A program made the translations under genes and the position numbers. This document shows, in pieces, positions 1-9,557 of a DNA stretch of 30,132 nt. Location of the stretch: assembly GCA_028701555.1 (NCBI GenBank), contig JAQVQN010000001.1, positions 1-30,132 on the forward strand. The letters are read 5' to 3'. Source of the DNA: Kiritimatiellia bacterium. GTDB lineage: Bacteria > Verrucomicrobiota > Kiritimatiellia > RFP12 > UBA1067. The notes below the pieces were generated by a model. It worked only from the letters and a program-made list of their open reading frames with translations, had not been told where the DNA came from and ran no database searches. Each line of letters begins with the position of its first letter. Within the stretch, counting starts at the first letter, position 1.

Positions 1-467
1 CCGCGCATTTCGCGACGGTTAAGAACTGCAACTATCTGCCGAACGTGATGATGAAGCGCGAGTCCGTGGACTGGGGCGTTGATTTCGTGGTGGGTTTTGA
101 CGATAACGGCATGATGACCGAGGGCGCGACCGAGAATTTCGGCATAGTCACGGGTGACGGCGAATTGCTTTTTCCGCGCATGGATACCGTGCTGGAGGGA
201 ACGACCATGATGCGTGTCGTGCACTTTGCGCACAATCTGGTTGAAAGCGGCGACTTGGCCAGGGTCGTTTTCCGTGACATCACAGAGGAAGATTTACGCG
301 CTGCCAGCGAGATGCTGGTTGTCGGTACGACCATAAACGTGGCGTCGGCGGTTGAGTACGAGGGCAATCCGGTCGGCAGCGGCAAGCCTGGGCTTGTCGG
401 TAGAACCCTGGACAGTCTTTTAAAGGCGGACATTGTTGGCAACCAGGAGTTGCGTGCGCCTTATTGA
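1..467 (+). CDS. Class IV PLP aminotransferase (branched-chain / D-amino-acid type), 5' truncated
   Basis: C-terminal half of a fold-type IV PLP enzyme, the family that includes branched-chain aminotransferase, D-alanine aminotransferase and aminodeoxychorismate lyase. The reading frame is open from the window edge (first full codon at position 3). The motif V-K-N-C-N-Y-L-P-N-V near the edge matches the family segment holding the PLP-binding lysine, which here is the codon at 21-23. Next comes E-G-A-T-E-N-F, the family's cofactor-phosphate and substrate loop. Near the C-terminus, a G-T-T segment is followed by G-S-G-K-P-G, as in IlvE-like proteins. The N-terminal domain, which decides substrate choice, lies outside the window, so IlvE and D-amino-acid transaminase cannot be separated. 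It ends 13 bases before the PtsN-like gene and is probably co-transcribed with it. Confidence 0.85.
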   Translation, partial: AHFATVKNCNYLPNVMMKRESVDWGVDFVVGFDDNGMMTEGATENFGIVTGDGELLFPRMDTVLEGTTMMRVVHFAHNLVESGDLARVVFRDITEEDLRAASEMLVVGTTINVASAVEYEGNPVGSGKPGLVGRTLDSLLKADIVGNQELRAPY

Positions 468-480
468 TGGTGGTAGTGGT

Positions 481-960
481 ATGTCGGTATTTGACGAGGT
501 CATTTCTAATAGTCTTGTGCGGCTGGGTTTGACAGACCCGGACGGCGAGCAGGTTGTCAAGGCATTGATCGACGCGGCGGTCGATGAGGGCTTGTTGCCG
601 AACGAGCACAAGGATGAAGCGGTGCAGGCTGTGCTGAAACGAGAGCACAGTGCCTCCACGGCGCTGCCGGAAGGCATCGCCCTGCCGCACGGACGCACGG
701 AATGTGTCGATGACATCGTCTGCATGATCGGGATACACCCGCAGGGTGTAGCTTTTGGCGCGCCCGACGGCCTGCCAACACGTATCTTCGTGCTGTTGCT
801 GGTGCCGGCCAAGATAGGGTGCCGGCACATACATTTTCTCGCTAACTTGAGTCGCCGTCTGATGGAGCGGACAGTGTGCGATAGCATACTTGAGGCGAAA
901 ACTCGTGAAGCTGTGCTGCAGGCGGTATTGTGCTGCCCTTTTGATGGAGTGTGTGGATGA
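481..960 (+). CDS. ptsN: PTS EIIA type-2 domain protein (PtsN / IIA-Ntr-like)
   Basis: A stand-alone EIIA domain of the fructose/mannitol/nitrogen-regulatory PTS family, about 159 aa, which is the usual length for PtsN. The phosphoacceptor is His70 in the motif G-I-A-L-P-H-G-R-T, which matches the family signature around the active-site His. There is no EIIB or EIIC part, so a cytoplasmic regulatory role, phosphorylated by a PTSNtr-like chain, is more likely than sugar transport; this is inferred from the family. I chose the ATG at 481. An in-frame upstream start at 433 would overlap the aminotransferase gene and adds 16 unalignable residues. The stop overlaps the purL start (ATGA at 957-960), which implies translational coupling. 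The symbol is by similarity; the protein could also be a FruA-type IIA. Confidence 0.8.
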   Translation: MSVFDEVISNSLVRLGLTDPDGEQVVKALIDAAVDEGLLPNEHKDEAVQAVLKREHSASTALPEGIALPHGRTECVDDIVCMIGIHPQGVAFGAPDGLPTRIFVLLLVPAKIGCRHIHFLANLSRRLMERTVCDSILEAKTREAVLQAVLCCPFDGVCG

Positions 961-3900
961 GCTTGTTGATTTTGCAGGGTCCTGAAGCTTTTTCTGGATT
1001 TAGGTTGGATGCTCTGAAGGACCGGATCAGCCCTTTATTGCCTGTGGAAGGTAGTGTCGATGTCGAGGCCCTGTTCGTTTATTTTCTGGATTTGAGCCGG
1101 GGGCCCGACAGTAGCGACCTCGAAAAATTCTGTACGCTTCTGGGCGCTGACGGCCGCGCCAAACCGCAAGGCGGTTTCTTCGTGACGCCCCGCAAAGGCA
1201 CGATCTCGCCATGGTCGTCCAAAGCCACGGACATATTCCGCAATTGCGGCCTGAACGATGTCATGCGCGTCGAGCGCGGCATACATTATAAAATCCGGGT
1301 CGAAGGGGCTGAGTTGGAATTGGCGGTTCTGCGGCCGGCATTGGGGGTTTTGCATGACCGCATGACCGAAGGCGTATATCTTGAGGCCGGTGATATTTTC
1401 GCGCATATGCCGCCAGCGCCCGGACGGGTTTTTGATGTGCTAGGCAAAGGGCGCGAGGCACTGGCTGAGGCTAACCGCATGATGGGGCTGGCGCTAAGCG
1501 ACGATGAGATAACCTACCTCTACGAAAATTTCGTAAAAGACGGACGCAATCCGACCGATACCGAGCTGGTGATGTTCGGCCAGGTGAACTCCGAGCATTG
1601 TCGACACAAGATTTTCAATGCCGGATGGGTGGTTGACGGCGAGCGCAAAGAGCTTTCGCTATTCCAAATGATCAAGAACACGCACGCGCTCAACCCGCGT
1701 GGGACGCTGGTGGCCTACAAGGACAACTCGGGCGTGGTGGAGGGTTTTCGCGCGCAGAGGTTCTCGGTTGATCCTGTGACTCAGGTTTACGGTTTCGAAG
1801 AAGATCAGATCGACATGCTGATGAAGGTGGAAACCCATAACCACCCGACGGCCATTTCACCTTTTCCAGGCGCCGCCACAGGTGTGGGAGGCGAGATACG
1901 CGACGAGGCTGCCACTGGCACGGGCTCCAAGAGCAAGGCCGGTCTGTCCGGGTTCATGGTCTCCAACCTGAACTTGCCGGATTTCGCGATGGAGTGGGAG
2001 CGGCGTCTGGCTGGTTTCCCGGCACGCTTGGCGACTCCGCTGGAGATCATGTTGGAGGGGCCGATCGGCGGCGCTGCTTTCGGCAATGAATTCGGACGGC
2101 CCCAGCTGTGCGGTTTTTTCCGCACTTATGAGGACGAGGTGGCGGGCTGCCAACGCGGTTATCACAAGCCGATCATGCTGGCGGGCGGCATGGGCAACAT
2201 CCGGAGAGGCCATGTGCATAAGCGGGAGGTTGCGCCAGGCGCGCTGATAGTGCAGATCGGCGGCCCCGCAATGCGTATCGGCCTCGGCGGTGGTGCGGCT
2301 TCATCGATGGCTACAGGCAGTAACGACGAGGCCTTGGATTTTGATTCGGTGCAGCGCGGCAACGCCGAGATGGAGCGCCGCTGCCAAGAGGTGATCGACG
2401 CTTGCGTGGCAATGGGGGATGCGAATCCGATCCTGAGCATTCACGACATCGGCGCGGGCGGTCTCTCCAACGGCTGTCCAGAGCTGGTGGAAAAGACGGG
2501 GGCCGATTTTGATTTGCGCGCGGTCCACAACGAAGAGCGCTCGATGAGCCCGATGGAAATTTGGTGCTGCGAGGCGCAGGAGCGTTACGTGCTGGCGGTG
2601 AACCCGGAGAACCGCGCCCGATTCGAGGCGATTTGCACGCGCGAGCGTTGCCCCGTGGCCTTCATCGGCGTGGCGCGTGATGACCGGCGTTTGGTGCTGA
2701 AAGACAGCCACTTTCAGAACCGCCCTATCGACATGGACATTGATGTTCTGCTGGGAAAGCCGCCGCGCATGGTGCGTGACGTCAAGCGTGTTGCAGCGAT
2801 GCCGCCGCAGTTGGATTTGTCGGGTATCGAGCCTGCCGAGGCTCTGGAGCGTGTGCTGCGGCTGCCTGCCGTGGCGGACAAGACTTTTTTAGTGACAATC
2901 GCCGACCGCACCGTGACGGGCATGGTGCACCGCGACCAGATGGTCGGCAAGTATCAGTTGCCTGTGGCCGACAACGCAGTGACCATCACCGGCTATTGTT
3001 CTTACAGTGGCGAGGCTATGGCTGTGGGCGAGCGTACGCCAGTGGCATTGATCGACGCGCCTGCCGCCGGACGCATGGCTGTGGCAGAAGCCCTGACCAA
3101 TATCGCGGCGGTGAACATCGGTGCGATCGGCAACGTCAAGCTCTCGGCGAACTGGATGTGCGCGTGCGGAGAAGAGGGCGAGGATGCGGCACTGTTCGAT
3201 ACGGTTCGTTCCGTCGGCATGGATTTTTGTCCGCGGCTTGGGGTGTCGATACCTGTTGGCAAGGATTCGCTCTCAATGCGGACGGTATGGCACGATGTGG
3301 ACGGCAACCCGCGGCGGCAGGTCGCTCCTTTAAGCCTGATTGTCAGCGCTTTCGCGCCGGTACGTGACGTTCGCGGAGGGGTCACCCCGGATCTTAAACC
3401 GGGCAAGAGTTCTTTGCTGCTAGTTGATTTAGGTCAGGGACGTAATCGTCTCGGCGCCAGTGCCTTGGCGCAGGTCTACAATCAGGTCGGCGACACGCCG
3501 CCGGACGCGGACGAGCCGGAGCTGCTGCGCGCGTTTTTCGACGCCGTGCAAGAGCTGGTGGCGTCGGGGCTGCTGCTGGCGTATCATGACCGTTCCGACG
3601 GCGGCGCGGTGGTTACATTGGCTGAGATGGCTATATCCGGCGGGCGCGGCGTGTCAGTAGAACTGCCAGGTAAAGACACGCTGGCTGCTCTATTCAGTGA
3701 AGAAGCCGGGGTAATCATACAGGTCGCTGATGACAAGTTGGAAGCGGTGTTGGAGGTTGTGCGCCGTAATGGTTTGGGCGAGGTATGCGGCGTGATCGGC
3801 AAGCCGACGGACAACAAGGAATTTTCAGTTTTAGTGCAAGGAAAGTCGGTGATAAACACTACGCTGACAAATTTGCGTCGGACGTGGTCGGCTTTGACCT

Positions 3901-4817
3901 GCCGCATGCAGACTTTGCGTGACAACCCGGTGTGTGCACGTCAGGAGTACGACAACGCGCTTGACGAAGACGACCCCGGCATGTCGTTCAAGCTTTCCTA
4001 TGATCCAGAGATCGCGACTGTCCAAGATATGCGGCAGAGGCCGCGGGTGGCGGTTCTGCGCGAGCAGGGGGTCAATGGGCATGTCGAGATGGCTGCGGCA
4101 TTCACGCTTGCCGGTTTTGACGCTGCGGATGTACACATGACCGATCTGCTGGAAGGGCGTGTTGAACTAGACGAAGGTTTCAGCGGTCTGGTCGCCTGCG
4201 GCGGTTTCTCTTATGGCGATGTCTTGGGGGCCGGTTCAGGTTGGGCCCGCAGCATTCTTTACAATGCGCGCATGGCCGAGATGTTCAGGTGTTTCTTCGC
4301 GCGTCCAGAGACATTTACGCTGGGGGTGTGCAACGGTTGCCAGATGGTTTCGCAGTTGAAAGGTATCATACCGGGCGCTGAACACTGGCCGGCTTTCCAG
4401 CGGAACATATCGGAGCAGTTCGAAGCGCGTTACGCCACGCTTGAGGTTATGGATTCGCCATCGGTGCTGCTGCGCGGCATGGCCGGTTCGCGCATACCGG
4501 TAGCGGTGGCGCACGGCGAAGGGTTGGTAGCCTTCGATAAGCCTGAGGACGCAGGGCGTGTGACGAAGGCTTTACGCTTTGTCGACGGATGCGGCGGGGC
4601 TACGGAGCGTTATCCTTGGAACCCAAATGGCTCGGCTGGCGGCCTGACGGGTTTCACTTCGCGGGACGGGCGGGCGACGATTATGATGCCGCATCCGGAG
4701 CGTGGTTTCCGCGCGGTGCAGCTATCGTACCGGCCGGAGGGGCTTTTTACAGGCGAGGCCGGTCCGTGGATGCGGTTCTTTAGGAATGCATATGATTTCG
4801 CGTTGGGGAAGAAGTAG
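957..4817 (+). CDS. purL: Phosphoribosylformylglycinamidine synthase, long single-chain form
   Basis: Catalyses the fourth step of de novo purine synthesis: FGAR + glutamine + ATP to FGAM. At 1286 aa it is the long single-chain type (as in gammaproteobacteria and eukaryotes), not the split PurL/PurQ/PurS complex. Visible landmarks are N-S-E-H-C-R-H-K near residue 210, the ATP-binding stretch [15 protein letters not shown], and a C-terminal class I glutaminase domain from about residue 1030. The glutaminase nucleophile is Cys1125 in G-V-C-N-G-C-Q, with His1246 and Glu1248 in P-H-P-E completing the triad. The start is ATG 957, preceded by GGAG at 946-949; a GTG at 951 is in frame but badly spaced. 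It overlaps the ptsN stop by four bases. The aconitase gene follows 27 bases downstream. Confidence 0.97.
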   Translation: MSLLILQGPEAFSGFRLDALKDRISPLLPVEGSVDVEALFVYFLDLSRGPDSSDLEKFCTLLGADGRAKPQGGFFVTPRKGTISPWSSKATDIFRNCGLNDVMRVERGIHYKIRVEGAELELAVLRPALGVLHDRMTEGVYLEAGDIFAHMPPAPGRVFDVLGKGREALAEANRMMGLALSDDEITYLYENFVKDGRNPTDTELVMFGQVNSEHCRHKIFNAGWVVDGERKELSLFQMIKNTHALNPRGTLVAYKDNSGVVEGFRAQRFSVDPVTQVYGFEEDQIDMLMKVETHNHPTAISPFPGAATGVGGEIRDEAATGTGSKSKAGLSGFMVSNLNLPDFAMEWERRLAGFPARLATPLEIMLEGPIGGAAFGNEFGRPQLCGFFRTYEDEVAGCQRGYHKPIMLAGGMGNIRRGHVHKREVAPGALIVQIGGPAMRIGLGGGAASSMATGSNDEALDFDSVQRGNAEMERRCQEVIDACVAMGDANPILSIHDIGAGGLSNGCPELVEKTGADFDLRAVHNEERSMSPMEIWCCEAQERYVLAVNPENRARFEAICTRERCPVAFIGVARDDRRLVLKDSHFQNRPIDMDIDVLLGKPPRMVRDVKRVAAMPPQLDLSGIEPAEALERVLRLPAVADKTFLVTIADRTVTGMVHRDQMVGKYQLPVADNAVTITGYCSYSGEAMAVGERTPVALIDAPAAGRMAVAEALTNIAAVNIGAIGNVKLSANWMCACGEEGEDAALFDTVRSVGMDFCPRLGVSIPVGKDSLSMRTVWHDVDGNPRRQVAPLSLIVSAFAPVRDVRGGVTPDLKPGKSSLLLVDLGQGRNRLGASALAQVYNQVGDTPPDADEPELLRAFFDAVQELVASGLLLAYHDRSDGGAVVTLAEMAISGGRGVSVELPGKDTLAALFSEEAGVIIQVADDKLEAVLEVVRRNGLGEVCGVIGKPTDNKEFSVLVQGKSVINTTLTNLRRTWSALTCRMQTLRDNPVCARQEYDNALDEDDPGMSFKLSYDPEIATVQDMRQRPRVAVLREQGVNGHVEMAAAFTLAGFDAADVHMTDLLEGRVELDEGFSGLVACGGFSYGDVLGAGSGWARSILYNARMAEMFRCFFARPETFTLGVCNGCQMVSQLKGIIPGAEHWPAFQRNISEQFEARYATLEVMDSPSVLLRGMAGSRIPVAVAHGEGLVAFDKPEDAGRVTKALRFVDGCGGATERYPWNPNGSAGGLTGFTSRDGRATIMMPHPERGFRAVQLSYRPEGLFTGEAGPWMRFFRNAYDFALGKK

Positions 4818-4844
4818 GGAAGAGTTAAGAGGGAAGTGGTGGAG

Positions 4845-6791
4845 ATGGCAAAGAATATTGTTGAGAAGATTTTGGGAGCGCATCTGGTTGAGGGAGAGCT
4901 GAAGCCCGGGGCTGACATAGCTATCCGCATTGACCAGACATTGACGCAGGACGCCACGGGCACGATGGCATACCTTCAATTCGAGAGTATGGGACTTGAG
5001 CGGGTCAAGGCGGATTTGGCGGTGAGTTATGTTGACCACAACACCATTCAGGTTGGGTTCGAGAACGCCGACGACCACGTTTATCTGAAGAGCGTGGCGA
5101 AACGATACGGCATCATCTTCTCGCGTCCCGGCAACGGCATCTGTCACCAGTTACATCTGGAGCGGTTCGGCAAGCCCGGCACCACCCTGCTGGGCAGCGA
5201 CTCACACACGCCTACGGGCGGCGGCATTGGCATGGTGGCGATCGGCGCGGGCGGGATTGACGTGGCGGTGGCGATGGGGGGCGGGGCTTTCAATCTGGTT
5301 TGCCCTCGCGTCACGCTGGTGCGCTTGAGCGGCAGGCTGCCGTCCGGGGTTTCGGCCAAAGACGTGATTCTTAAAGTGCTTTCGATTTACGGCACCAAAG
5401 GCAATGTGGGTCGTGTGCTCGAGTATGGCGGTTCCGGCTTGTCCGGACTGGGAGTGCCGGCGCGTGCGACAATCACCAACATGGGAGCAGAGCTGGGCGT
5501 GACGACATCTGTGTTCCCTAGCGATGAGATTACCCGCGCTTTCCTGCGCGCGCAAGGGCGCGAGGCGGATTGGTGCGGGCTAGCTGCCGATGCGGGGGCA
5601 GAGTATGAGGACGTGTTGGATATCGACTTGGGTGCGCTGGAGCCTATGGCCGCCTGCCCGCATTCGCCGGGCAACATCAAGACCGTGGCTGAACTGGCGG
5701 GCACGAAAGTTCATCAGGTGCTGATCGGATCTTGCACAAATTCATCATACCGCGATCTGAAGACAGTGGCGCTGATGCTGCGCGGTAAGAAGATACACCC
5801 TGATGTCGAGGTGGGAGTGGCGCCAGGTTCGCGCCAGGTGGTCAACATGCTGGCGCAAGAGGGCTTGCTGGGCGAGCTGGTTGCGGCAGGAGTCAGGATA
5901 CTTGAGAACGCATGCGGGTTCTGCATCGGCAACCATATGTCGCCGGGCTCGAACGCGGTCAGCCTGCGCACCAGTAACCGTAATTTCGAAGGGCGGTCAG
6001 GCACCCTGTCGGCTGGAATATATCTGGTCAGTCCAGAAACCGCCGCTGCCGCGGCCTTGACCGGCAAATTCACTGATCCGCGCGGATACGCTTTGGCGGA
6101 AGAGGTAGCCGAGCCGGAGCGCTTTGATGTTGACGACAGCATGTTTCTGTTCGCGGAGACGGCGGGCCAAGGCGTGCCTGGCACAGAGATTGTGCGCGGG
6201 CCTAACATCGGCGAGGCGCCGGCGGGCAAGCCCATGCCGCAGGATCTTGACGGGGTGGCGGTGGTCAAGGTTGGCGACAAGATCACGACAGACCATATCA
6301 TGCCGGCCGGCGCCCGGCTTAAATACCGGTCAAATGTGCCGCAGTACTCTAAGTATGTCTTTGAAAACGTGGACGCTGGTTTTCACGCGGCGGCGGCGGC
6401 CAACCGTGACTCCGGACTGCATAACGTGATCGTGGCCGGCGAGAGTTACGGACAAGGGTCGAGTCGCGAGCATGCTGCAATGTGTCCTATGTATCTTGGG
6501 GTCAAGGCATTGATAGCCAAAAGCATTGAGCGCATACACTTGGCTAATCTGATTAATTTCGGCATAGTCCCGTTCATTTTTGATGCCCCGGCGGATTATG
6601 ACAAAATCGCCAAAGGCGACCGGCTGGTGATCCGTGATTTACGCGGCGCAGTGGGTGGCAGCGGCCATGCCGCAGTTGAGAATTTGACACAGGGAAATAC
6701 TTTCAAGGTCACGGCGTGTCTGACGCCGCGGCAAAAAAAGCTGCTTATAAACGGTGGGCTTTTGTCTGCCGTGGCAGCCGGTCAAGCGTGA
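4845..6791 (+). CDS. Aconitate hydratase, Aquifex-type / mitochondrial-like
   Basis: Interconverts citrate and isocitrate via cis-aconitate in the TCA cycle. At 648 aa with the order catalytic domains 1-3, linker, swivel domain 4, it fits the short aconitase class (putative Aquifex type) rather than AcnA (about 900 aa) or AcnB. The [4Fe-4S] ligands are visible as Cys297 (G-S-C-T-N-S-S) and Cys357/Cys360 (A-C-G-F-C-I-G-N-H). The D-S-H-T-P-T-G-G-G motif lies in domain 1, and the swivel-domain motif G-S-S-R-E-H falls near residues 538-543. I chose ATG 4845, with a purine-rich AGAGGGA about ten bases upstream; GTG codons at 4836 and 4839 are alternatives that add two or three residues. LeuC/LeuD homology was considered, but the fused swivel domain on one chain argues for aconitase or homoaconitase. 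It is probably co-transcribed with purL. Confidence 0.9.
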   Translation: MAKNIVEKILGAHLVEGELKPGADIAIRIDQTLTQDATGTMAYLQFESMGLERVKADLAVSYVDHNTIQVGFENADDHVYLKSVAKRYGIIFSRPGNGICHQLHLERFGKPGTTLLGSDSHTPTGGGIGMVAIGAGGIDVAVAMGGGAFNLVCPRVTLVRLSGRLPSGVSAKDVILKVLSIYGTKGNVGRVLEYGGSGLSGLGVPARATITNMGAELGVTTSVFPSDEITRAFLRAQGREADWCGLAADAGAEYEDVLDIDLGALEPMAACPHSPGNIKTVAELAGTKVHQVLIGSCTNSSYRDLKTVALMLRGKKIHPDVEVGVAPGSRQVVNMLAQEGLLGELVAAGVRILENACGFCIGNHMSPGSNAVSLRTSNRNFEGRSGTLSAGIYLVSPETAAAAALTGKFTDPRGYALAEEVAEPERFDVDDSMFLFAETAGQGVPGTEIVRGPNIGEAPAGKPMPQDLDGVAVVKVGDKITTDHIMPAGARLKYRSNVPQYSKYVFENVDAGFHAAAAANRDSGLHNVIVAGESYGQGSSREHAAMCPMYLGVKALIAKSIERIHLANLINFGIVPFIFDAPADYDKIAKGDRLVIRDLRGAVGGSGHAAVENLTQGNTFKVTACLTPRQKKLLINGGLLSAVAAGQA

Positions 6792-6808
6792 AAATCGGAT
6801 AAATCACA

Positions 6809-6838
6809 TTGACCTTTGGGATAAGCAAAAGGTAACAT
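6809..6838 (+). promoter_or_regulatory. Possible sigma-70 promoter before the 608-aa zinc-finger gene
   Basis: TTGACC at 6809-6814 and TAACAT at 6833-6838 are separated by 18 bases. Transcription would start within a few bases of the ATG at 6848, giving an almost leaderless message. An AAGG at 6829-6832 serves a tiny ATG-ATC-TGA frame at 6837 better than the real start. Read-through from the aconitase gene is the alternative. Confidence 0.3.
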
Positions 6839-6847
6839 GATCTGACC

Positions 6848-8674
6848 ATGAGCGATAACGAAGAGGCGAAGCCTGCAGAGCAGGACAACGGCGGGATTGT
6901 GCTGGATCTGAATTTTGCCCCTAGTTGGGCGCGTAATTCACCTGAAGCGCACATCAAGCGTTTACAGAACGAACGGTATGACCATGAATACGCGGACAAC
7001 CGGCCGCGGCGTCGCGGGAATGCCGACGGACCTGAGCGCCGTTCGCAAAAGCGTGATTTTAATGACGCGCCTCGTCGCCCTTTTGAACGCAGCAAGCCGC
7101 GCCGGGAAAATGATCGGGTCAAGAGCAGTGAAATGCGGCGTCCTGAGACGCGCGGAGCGTTTGCCGACTTAAAGGTTGAGACTCAGTCTTACGACAACCA
7201 ACGCCGCGGGCAGGGTGATTATCGTCCTGCCAGGCAGGAGGCACCGCAACTGCCGTTGGAGATTCGCGTTTTGCCCGAGCAGAAAGCGCTCGGGTCGGTG
7301 ATCAGGCGCATACAGACTTCGCACAGGGCATTCCCGTTGCGTGACATAGCCTGGCTGTTCTTGGACAATCCGGCCTCGTGCCTAGTTCGCATAGAGCCGA
7401 TCAAAGACCAGCAGTTGGATTTGTTCCAATGCAAGGTATGCGGTATGCCGGCGCTGTCTGAGGAAGAGATCAGAGCGCATCTGCTGAGCCGCCACATGGA
7501 GGATTATTTCGATGTCGAGGAGGTTGATTGCGAGCCGCCGACCGGATCGTTCGTTTGTGTGGCCAAGTGTGGCTTGAGCGGGGCATTGCTGGGGCCGCCC
7601 AATCATCATGGATTCAACGCAAAGGTTAACGAGATGTTGCGGACTCGTTATGCGAACATGAGCGAGGAGGCGTATCGCTCGCGCATTGAGACCGTGCGTG
7701 ATGCCGAGGTGATCGAGCAATGGCGTCAGCAGTGCACCAAGAAGTTTGTCTACCGTCGCAAGGGGGTGTCAGAGGTCGGTGGCGAGCCGCCTGTTGCTTC
7801 AGAGACTGATGTAGAGGGTGCAGAGCCGCAGGAGGCTCCAGAAGAAGCGCCGCGTCCGCCGCCGATGGAACGAGAAATCGCTGAGCTGGTTTTCACGCGC
7901 GAGATTGTGCCGGCGCAGATCGCGAGCGTGCGGCACATGGTCTGCACTGCGGCGGTGGCGATGCAGACGACGAGTCGCCCGTTATATTTTGCGCTGAAAG
8001 ACGTGTTGCAGCGCGAGCGGCGTTTTCCGGCTTCGCTGTTTTTTGCCCTACGTGGCGCTTTCCGCCACCGCAAGCTTCATCTTTTCCGAGTGAATGACGC
8101 GCGCGGGCCTGATTTTGTGATGCTGAAACCGGCGGTGGCTTTGGATCCGGCGCATACGGTTCAGACCTTGCGCGAGATTCTGACCTACGTCAACGAGCAT
8201 CCCGCTTGCACAAAGGCTGAAATGGTGATAGCCCTTGCCAGCGGTGATGAGGCCAAGATCAAAGAGGCGCTGGTACAGTTGGCGTGGCTGGTCGAGAAGG
8301 GCCATGTGATAGAGTATTACAACGAAGTCCTGAGTGTCCCGCTGGAATTCCCGGCCTTTCGTGTGTTGCCTGGCGAGAAGCAGTCGGGTGGCAGGAAGGT
8401 TGAAGCTCCGGCTCATCATGCTAAAAAGCCGAAGGACCAGCCTGAGCAGCCACTGGCCGATTTGCCGGAAAAGTCGCCCGCGACACAAAGCGAGCAGGCT
8501 CAAGCAGAGCAAGCGGTGGCTGGTTCTGGCGAAGTGACGCTTGCGGCCGAGACGGAGCTTGTGGCATCGGACACCGTTGAGGAAGCGCCTGAAAAGAAGG
8601 TTGCGGCTAAAGACGCTGCGGAAGCGGTGTCCTCAGACATTCCGGCGGATCAGGACCCGGCGCCCGTCGACTGA
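6848..8674 (+). CDS. Uncharacterised protein with C2H2-like zinc finger, basic disordered N-terminus and acidic tail
   Basis: I cannot assign a named function. The 608-aa protein has four visible parts. Residues 30-130 are rich in Arg, Asp, Asn and Pro and look disordered and basic. Residues 135-300 are a folded region containing Cys195, Cys198, His211 and His216 in C-X2-C-X12-H-X4-H spacing, a classical C2H2 zinc-finger pattern, followed by a conserved-looking C-G-L-S-G-A-L-L-G-P-P-N-H-H segment. Residues about 340-510 hold a second folded part whose end (around 440-500) reads like a winged helix: alternating helices, then a beta-type stretch with K-G-H-V-I-E-Y-Y. Residues 530-608 are a low-complexity Ala/Glu/Pro tail. 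No signal peptide or membrane segment is seen, so it is probably cytoplasmic. The basic arm, zinc finger and winged-helix-like part suggest nucleic-acid binding, which is inference. No good Shine-Dalgarno precedes ATG 6848. Its 3' end overlaps convergent purN by 42 bases. Confidence 0.8.
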   Translation: MSDNEEAKPAEQDNGGIVLDLNFAPSWARNSPEAHIKRLQNERYDHEYADNRPRRRGNADGPERRSQKRDFNDAPRRPFERSKPRRENDRVKSSEMRRPETRGAFADLKVETQSYDNQRRGQGDYRPARQEAPQLPLEIRVLPEQKALGSVIRRIQTSHRAFPLRDIAWLFLDNPASCLVRIEPIKDQQLDLFQCKVCGMPALSEEEIRAHLLSRHMEDYFDVEEVDCEPPTGSFVCVAKCGLSGALLGPPNHHGFNAKVNEMLRTRYANMSEEAYRSRIETVRDAEVIEQWRQQCTKKFVYRRKGVSEVGGEPPVASETDVEGAEPQEAPEEAPRPPPMEREIAELVFTREIVPAQIASVRHMVCTAAVAMQTTSRPLYFALKDVLQRERRFPASLFFALRGAFRHRKLHLFRVNDARGPDFVMLKPAVALDPAHTVQTLREILTYVNEHPACTKAEMVIALASGDEAKIKEALVQLAWLVEKGHVIEYYNEVLSVPLEFPAFRVLPGEKQSGGRKVEAPAHHAKKPKDQPEQPLADLPEKSPATQSEQAQAEQAVAGSGEVTLAAETELVASDTVEEAPEKKVAAKDAAEAVSSDIPADQDPAPVD

Positions 8675-9268
8675 GAGGCGCCCTTCTGACAGCAGCCGCA
8701 GGGCCTCGGGGTAAGCCTCGTGCTCTTGTGTCTGAATGCGGGCGTGAAGTGTCTCAGGCGTGTCATCCTCCATCACGGGTACGCTACGTTGTATTATCAC
8801 AGGGCCTGTGTCTGTGCCGGCATCCACGAAATGCACGGTGCAGCCTGCCACCTTGGCGCCGTAATCCAGAGCTTGCCGCCAGGCATGTAGTCCCGGGAAA
8901 GCCGGCAGCAGCGCGGGGTGGATGTTCAGTACCCGCATCGGGAAAGTGTTCAGCAGACAGGGTTTCACGATCCGCATGAAGCCAGCCAGGATGACTGTGT
9001 CGATTTCGAGTTCGCGCAGCATGGCAATGCAGCGCTGCTCGGCCGCGCCGTCAAGTTTGGTTTTGAAGGGCGAGCAGTCCAGCCATGCGTGGCGAATGTT
9101 GTTTTGCCGCGCACGGTCGAGTATGCCCGCGTCCGCCACATCCGAGAGCACGAGCCGAAGCTCGGCATTGAGGCTGCCGGCGTTGATGGCATCCAGCACC
9201 GACTGCATGTTAGAGCCCGAGCCCGAGCCCAAGGCGGCTATCTTTAATTTTTCCGAATATGTGTTCAT
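8633..9268 (-). CDS. purN: Phosphoribosylglycinamide formyltransferase (GART)
   Basis: Transfers a formyl group from 10-formyl-THF to GAR in the third step of purine synthesis. The 211-aa length is standard. The N-terminal nucleotide loop reads G-S-G-S-G-S-N. The catalytic residues are Asn115 and His117 in L-N-I-H-P-A-L-L-P and Asp153 in G-T-D-T-G-P-V-I, the equivalents of the E. coli Asn/His/Asp set. I chose ATG 9268 (M-N-T-Y-S-E-K). The frame stays open to 9328, but that extension reads through the upstream terminator and does not resemble the family. No obvious Shine-Dalgarno precedes the start. It is convergent with the 608-aa gene, sharing 42 bases at the 3' ends. PurL, the next pathway step, lies about 4 kb away on the other strand, so the two are linked but not in one operon. 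Confidence 0.95.
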   Translation of the reverse strand: MNTYSEKLKIAALGSGSGSNMQSVLDAINAGSLNAELRLVLSDVADAGILDRARQNNIRHAWLDCSPFKTKLDGAAEQRCIAMLRELEIDTVILAGFMRIVKPCLLNTFPMRVLNIHPALLPAFPGLHAWRQALDYGAKVAGCTVHFVDAGTDTGPVIIQRSVPVMEDDTPETLHARIQTQEHEAYPEALRLLSEGRLSVDGRRVLIRRNV

Positions 9269-9306
9269 GCCGACAAGCTTAGTAAAGCTCGGCTTTTGGG
9301 ACAAAC

Positions 9307-9342
9307 AAAAAAAAGTCCGCCAAGCCAAAGCCTGACGGACTT
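9307..9342 (-). terminator. Rho-independent terminator of the small lipoprotein gene
   Basis: On the minus strand, a 13-bp stem (including a few G-T pairs) with a four-base loop spans 9342-9313 and is followed by eight T residues (plus-strand A run at 9307-9314). The outer arms are AAGTCCG and CGGACTT. It sits 17 bases after the lipoprotein stop and 38 bases before the purN start. Confidence 0.9.
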
Positions 9343-9359
9343 CAATTTTCAGAAGACGC

Positions 9360-9557
9360 TTATTTATTAAGAGCGCCGTCGAGCTTCTTCTGGAGGTCGC
9401 CAGCCGCTTTGTCAGCGTCTTTAGCGGCCTTGTCGGCCTGCTTCTGCCCAGATTCCATCAGAGAGTCCAGCTTGCTGCCGGGGGTCTCTTCTTTTTTGCA
9501 TCCGGTGACCGTGAAGGTCGCAGCGGCCAGCATCAACACGATGAACAACGATTTCAT
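9360..9557 (-). CDS. Small secreted lipoprotein, Lys/Ala-rich coiled
   Basis: A 65-aa precursor with a short hydrophobic signal (M-K-S-L-F-I-V-L-M-L-A-A-A) and a lipobox-like T-V-T-G-C placing the lipidated Cys at residue 20 or so. The mature part is about 45 residues, highly charged, with repeated K-A-A-K-D-A-D-K-A-A heptad-like pattern, probably a single amphipathic helix; this recalls small helical lipoproteins of the Lpp or entericidin kind in style but not in sequence. The start is ATG 9557, because GGGAG at 9564-9568 is spaced six bases from it; the ATG at 9563 abuts the Shine-Dalgarno. The gene has its own promoter and terminator, so it is a single-gene unit. Function is unknown; envelope location is well supported. 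Confidence 0.85.
   Translation of the reverse strand: MKSLFIVLMLAAATFTVTGCKKEETPGSKLDSLMESGQKQADKAAKDADKAAGDLQKKLDGALNK

Noticed and set aside
4845..6791. Reading the aconitase as 3-isopropylmalate dehydratase large subunit (LeuC)
   Set aside because: The large and swivel domains are on one 648-aa chain, including the G-S-S-R-E-H swivel motif, whereas LeuC is about 420-470 aa with LeuD separate.
9269..9328. An N-terminal extension of purN by 20 codons
   Set aside because: It reads through the T tract and stem of the lipoprotein terminator and does not resemble the family N-terminus.
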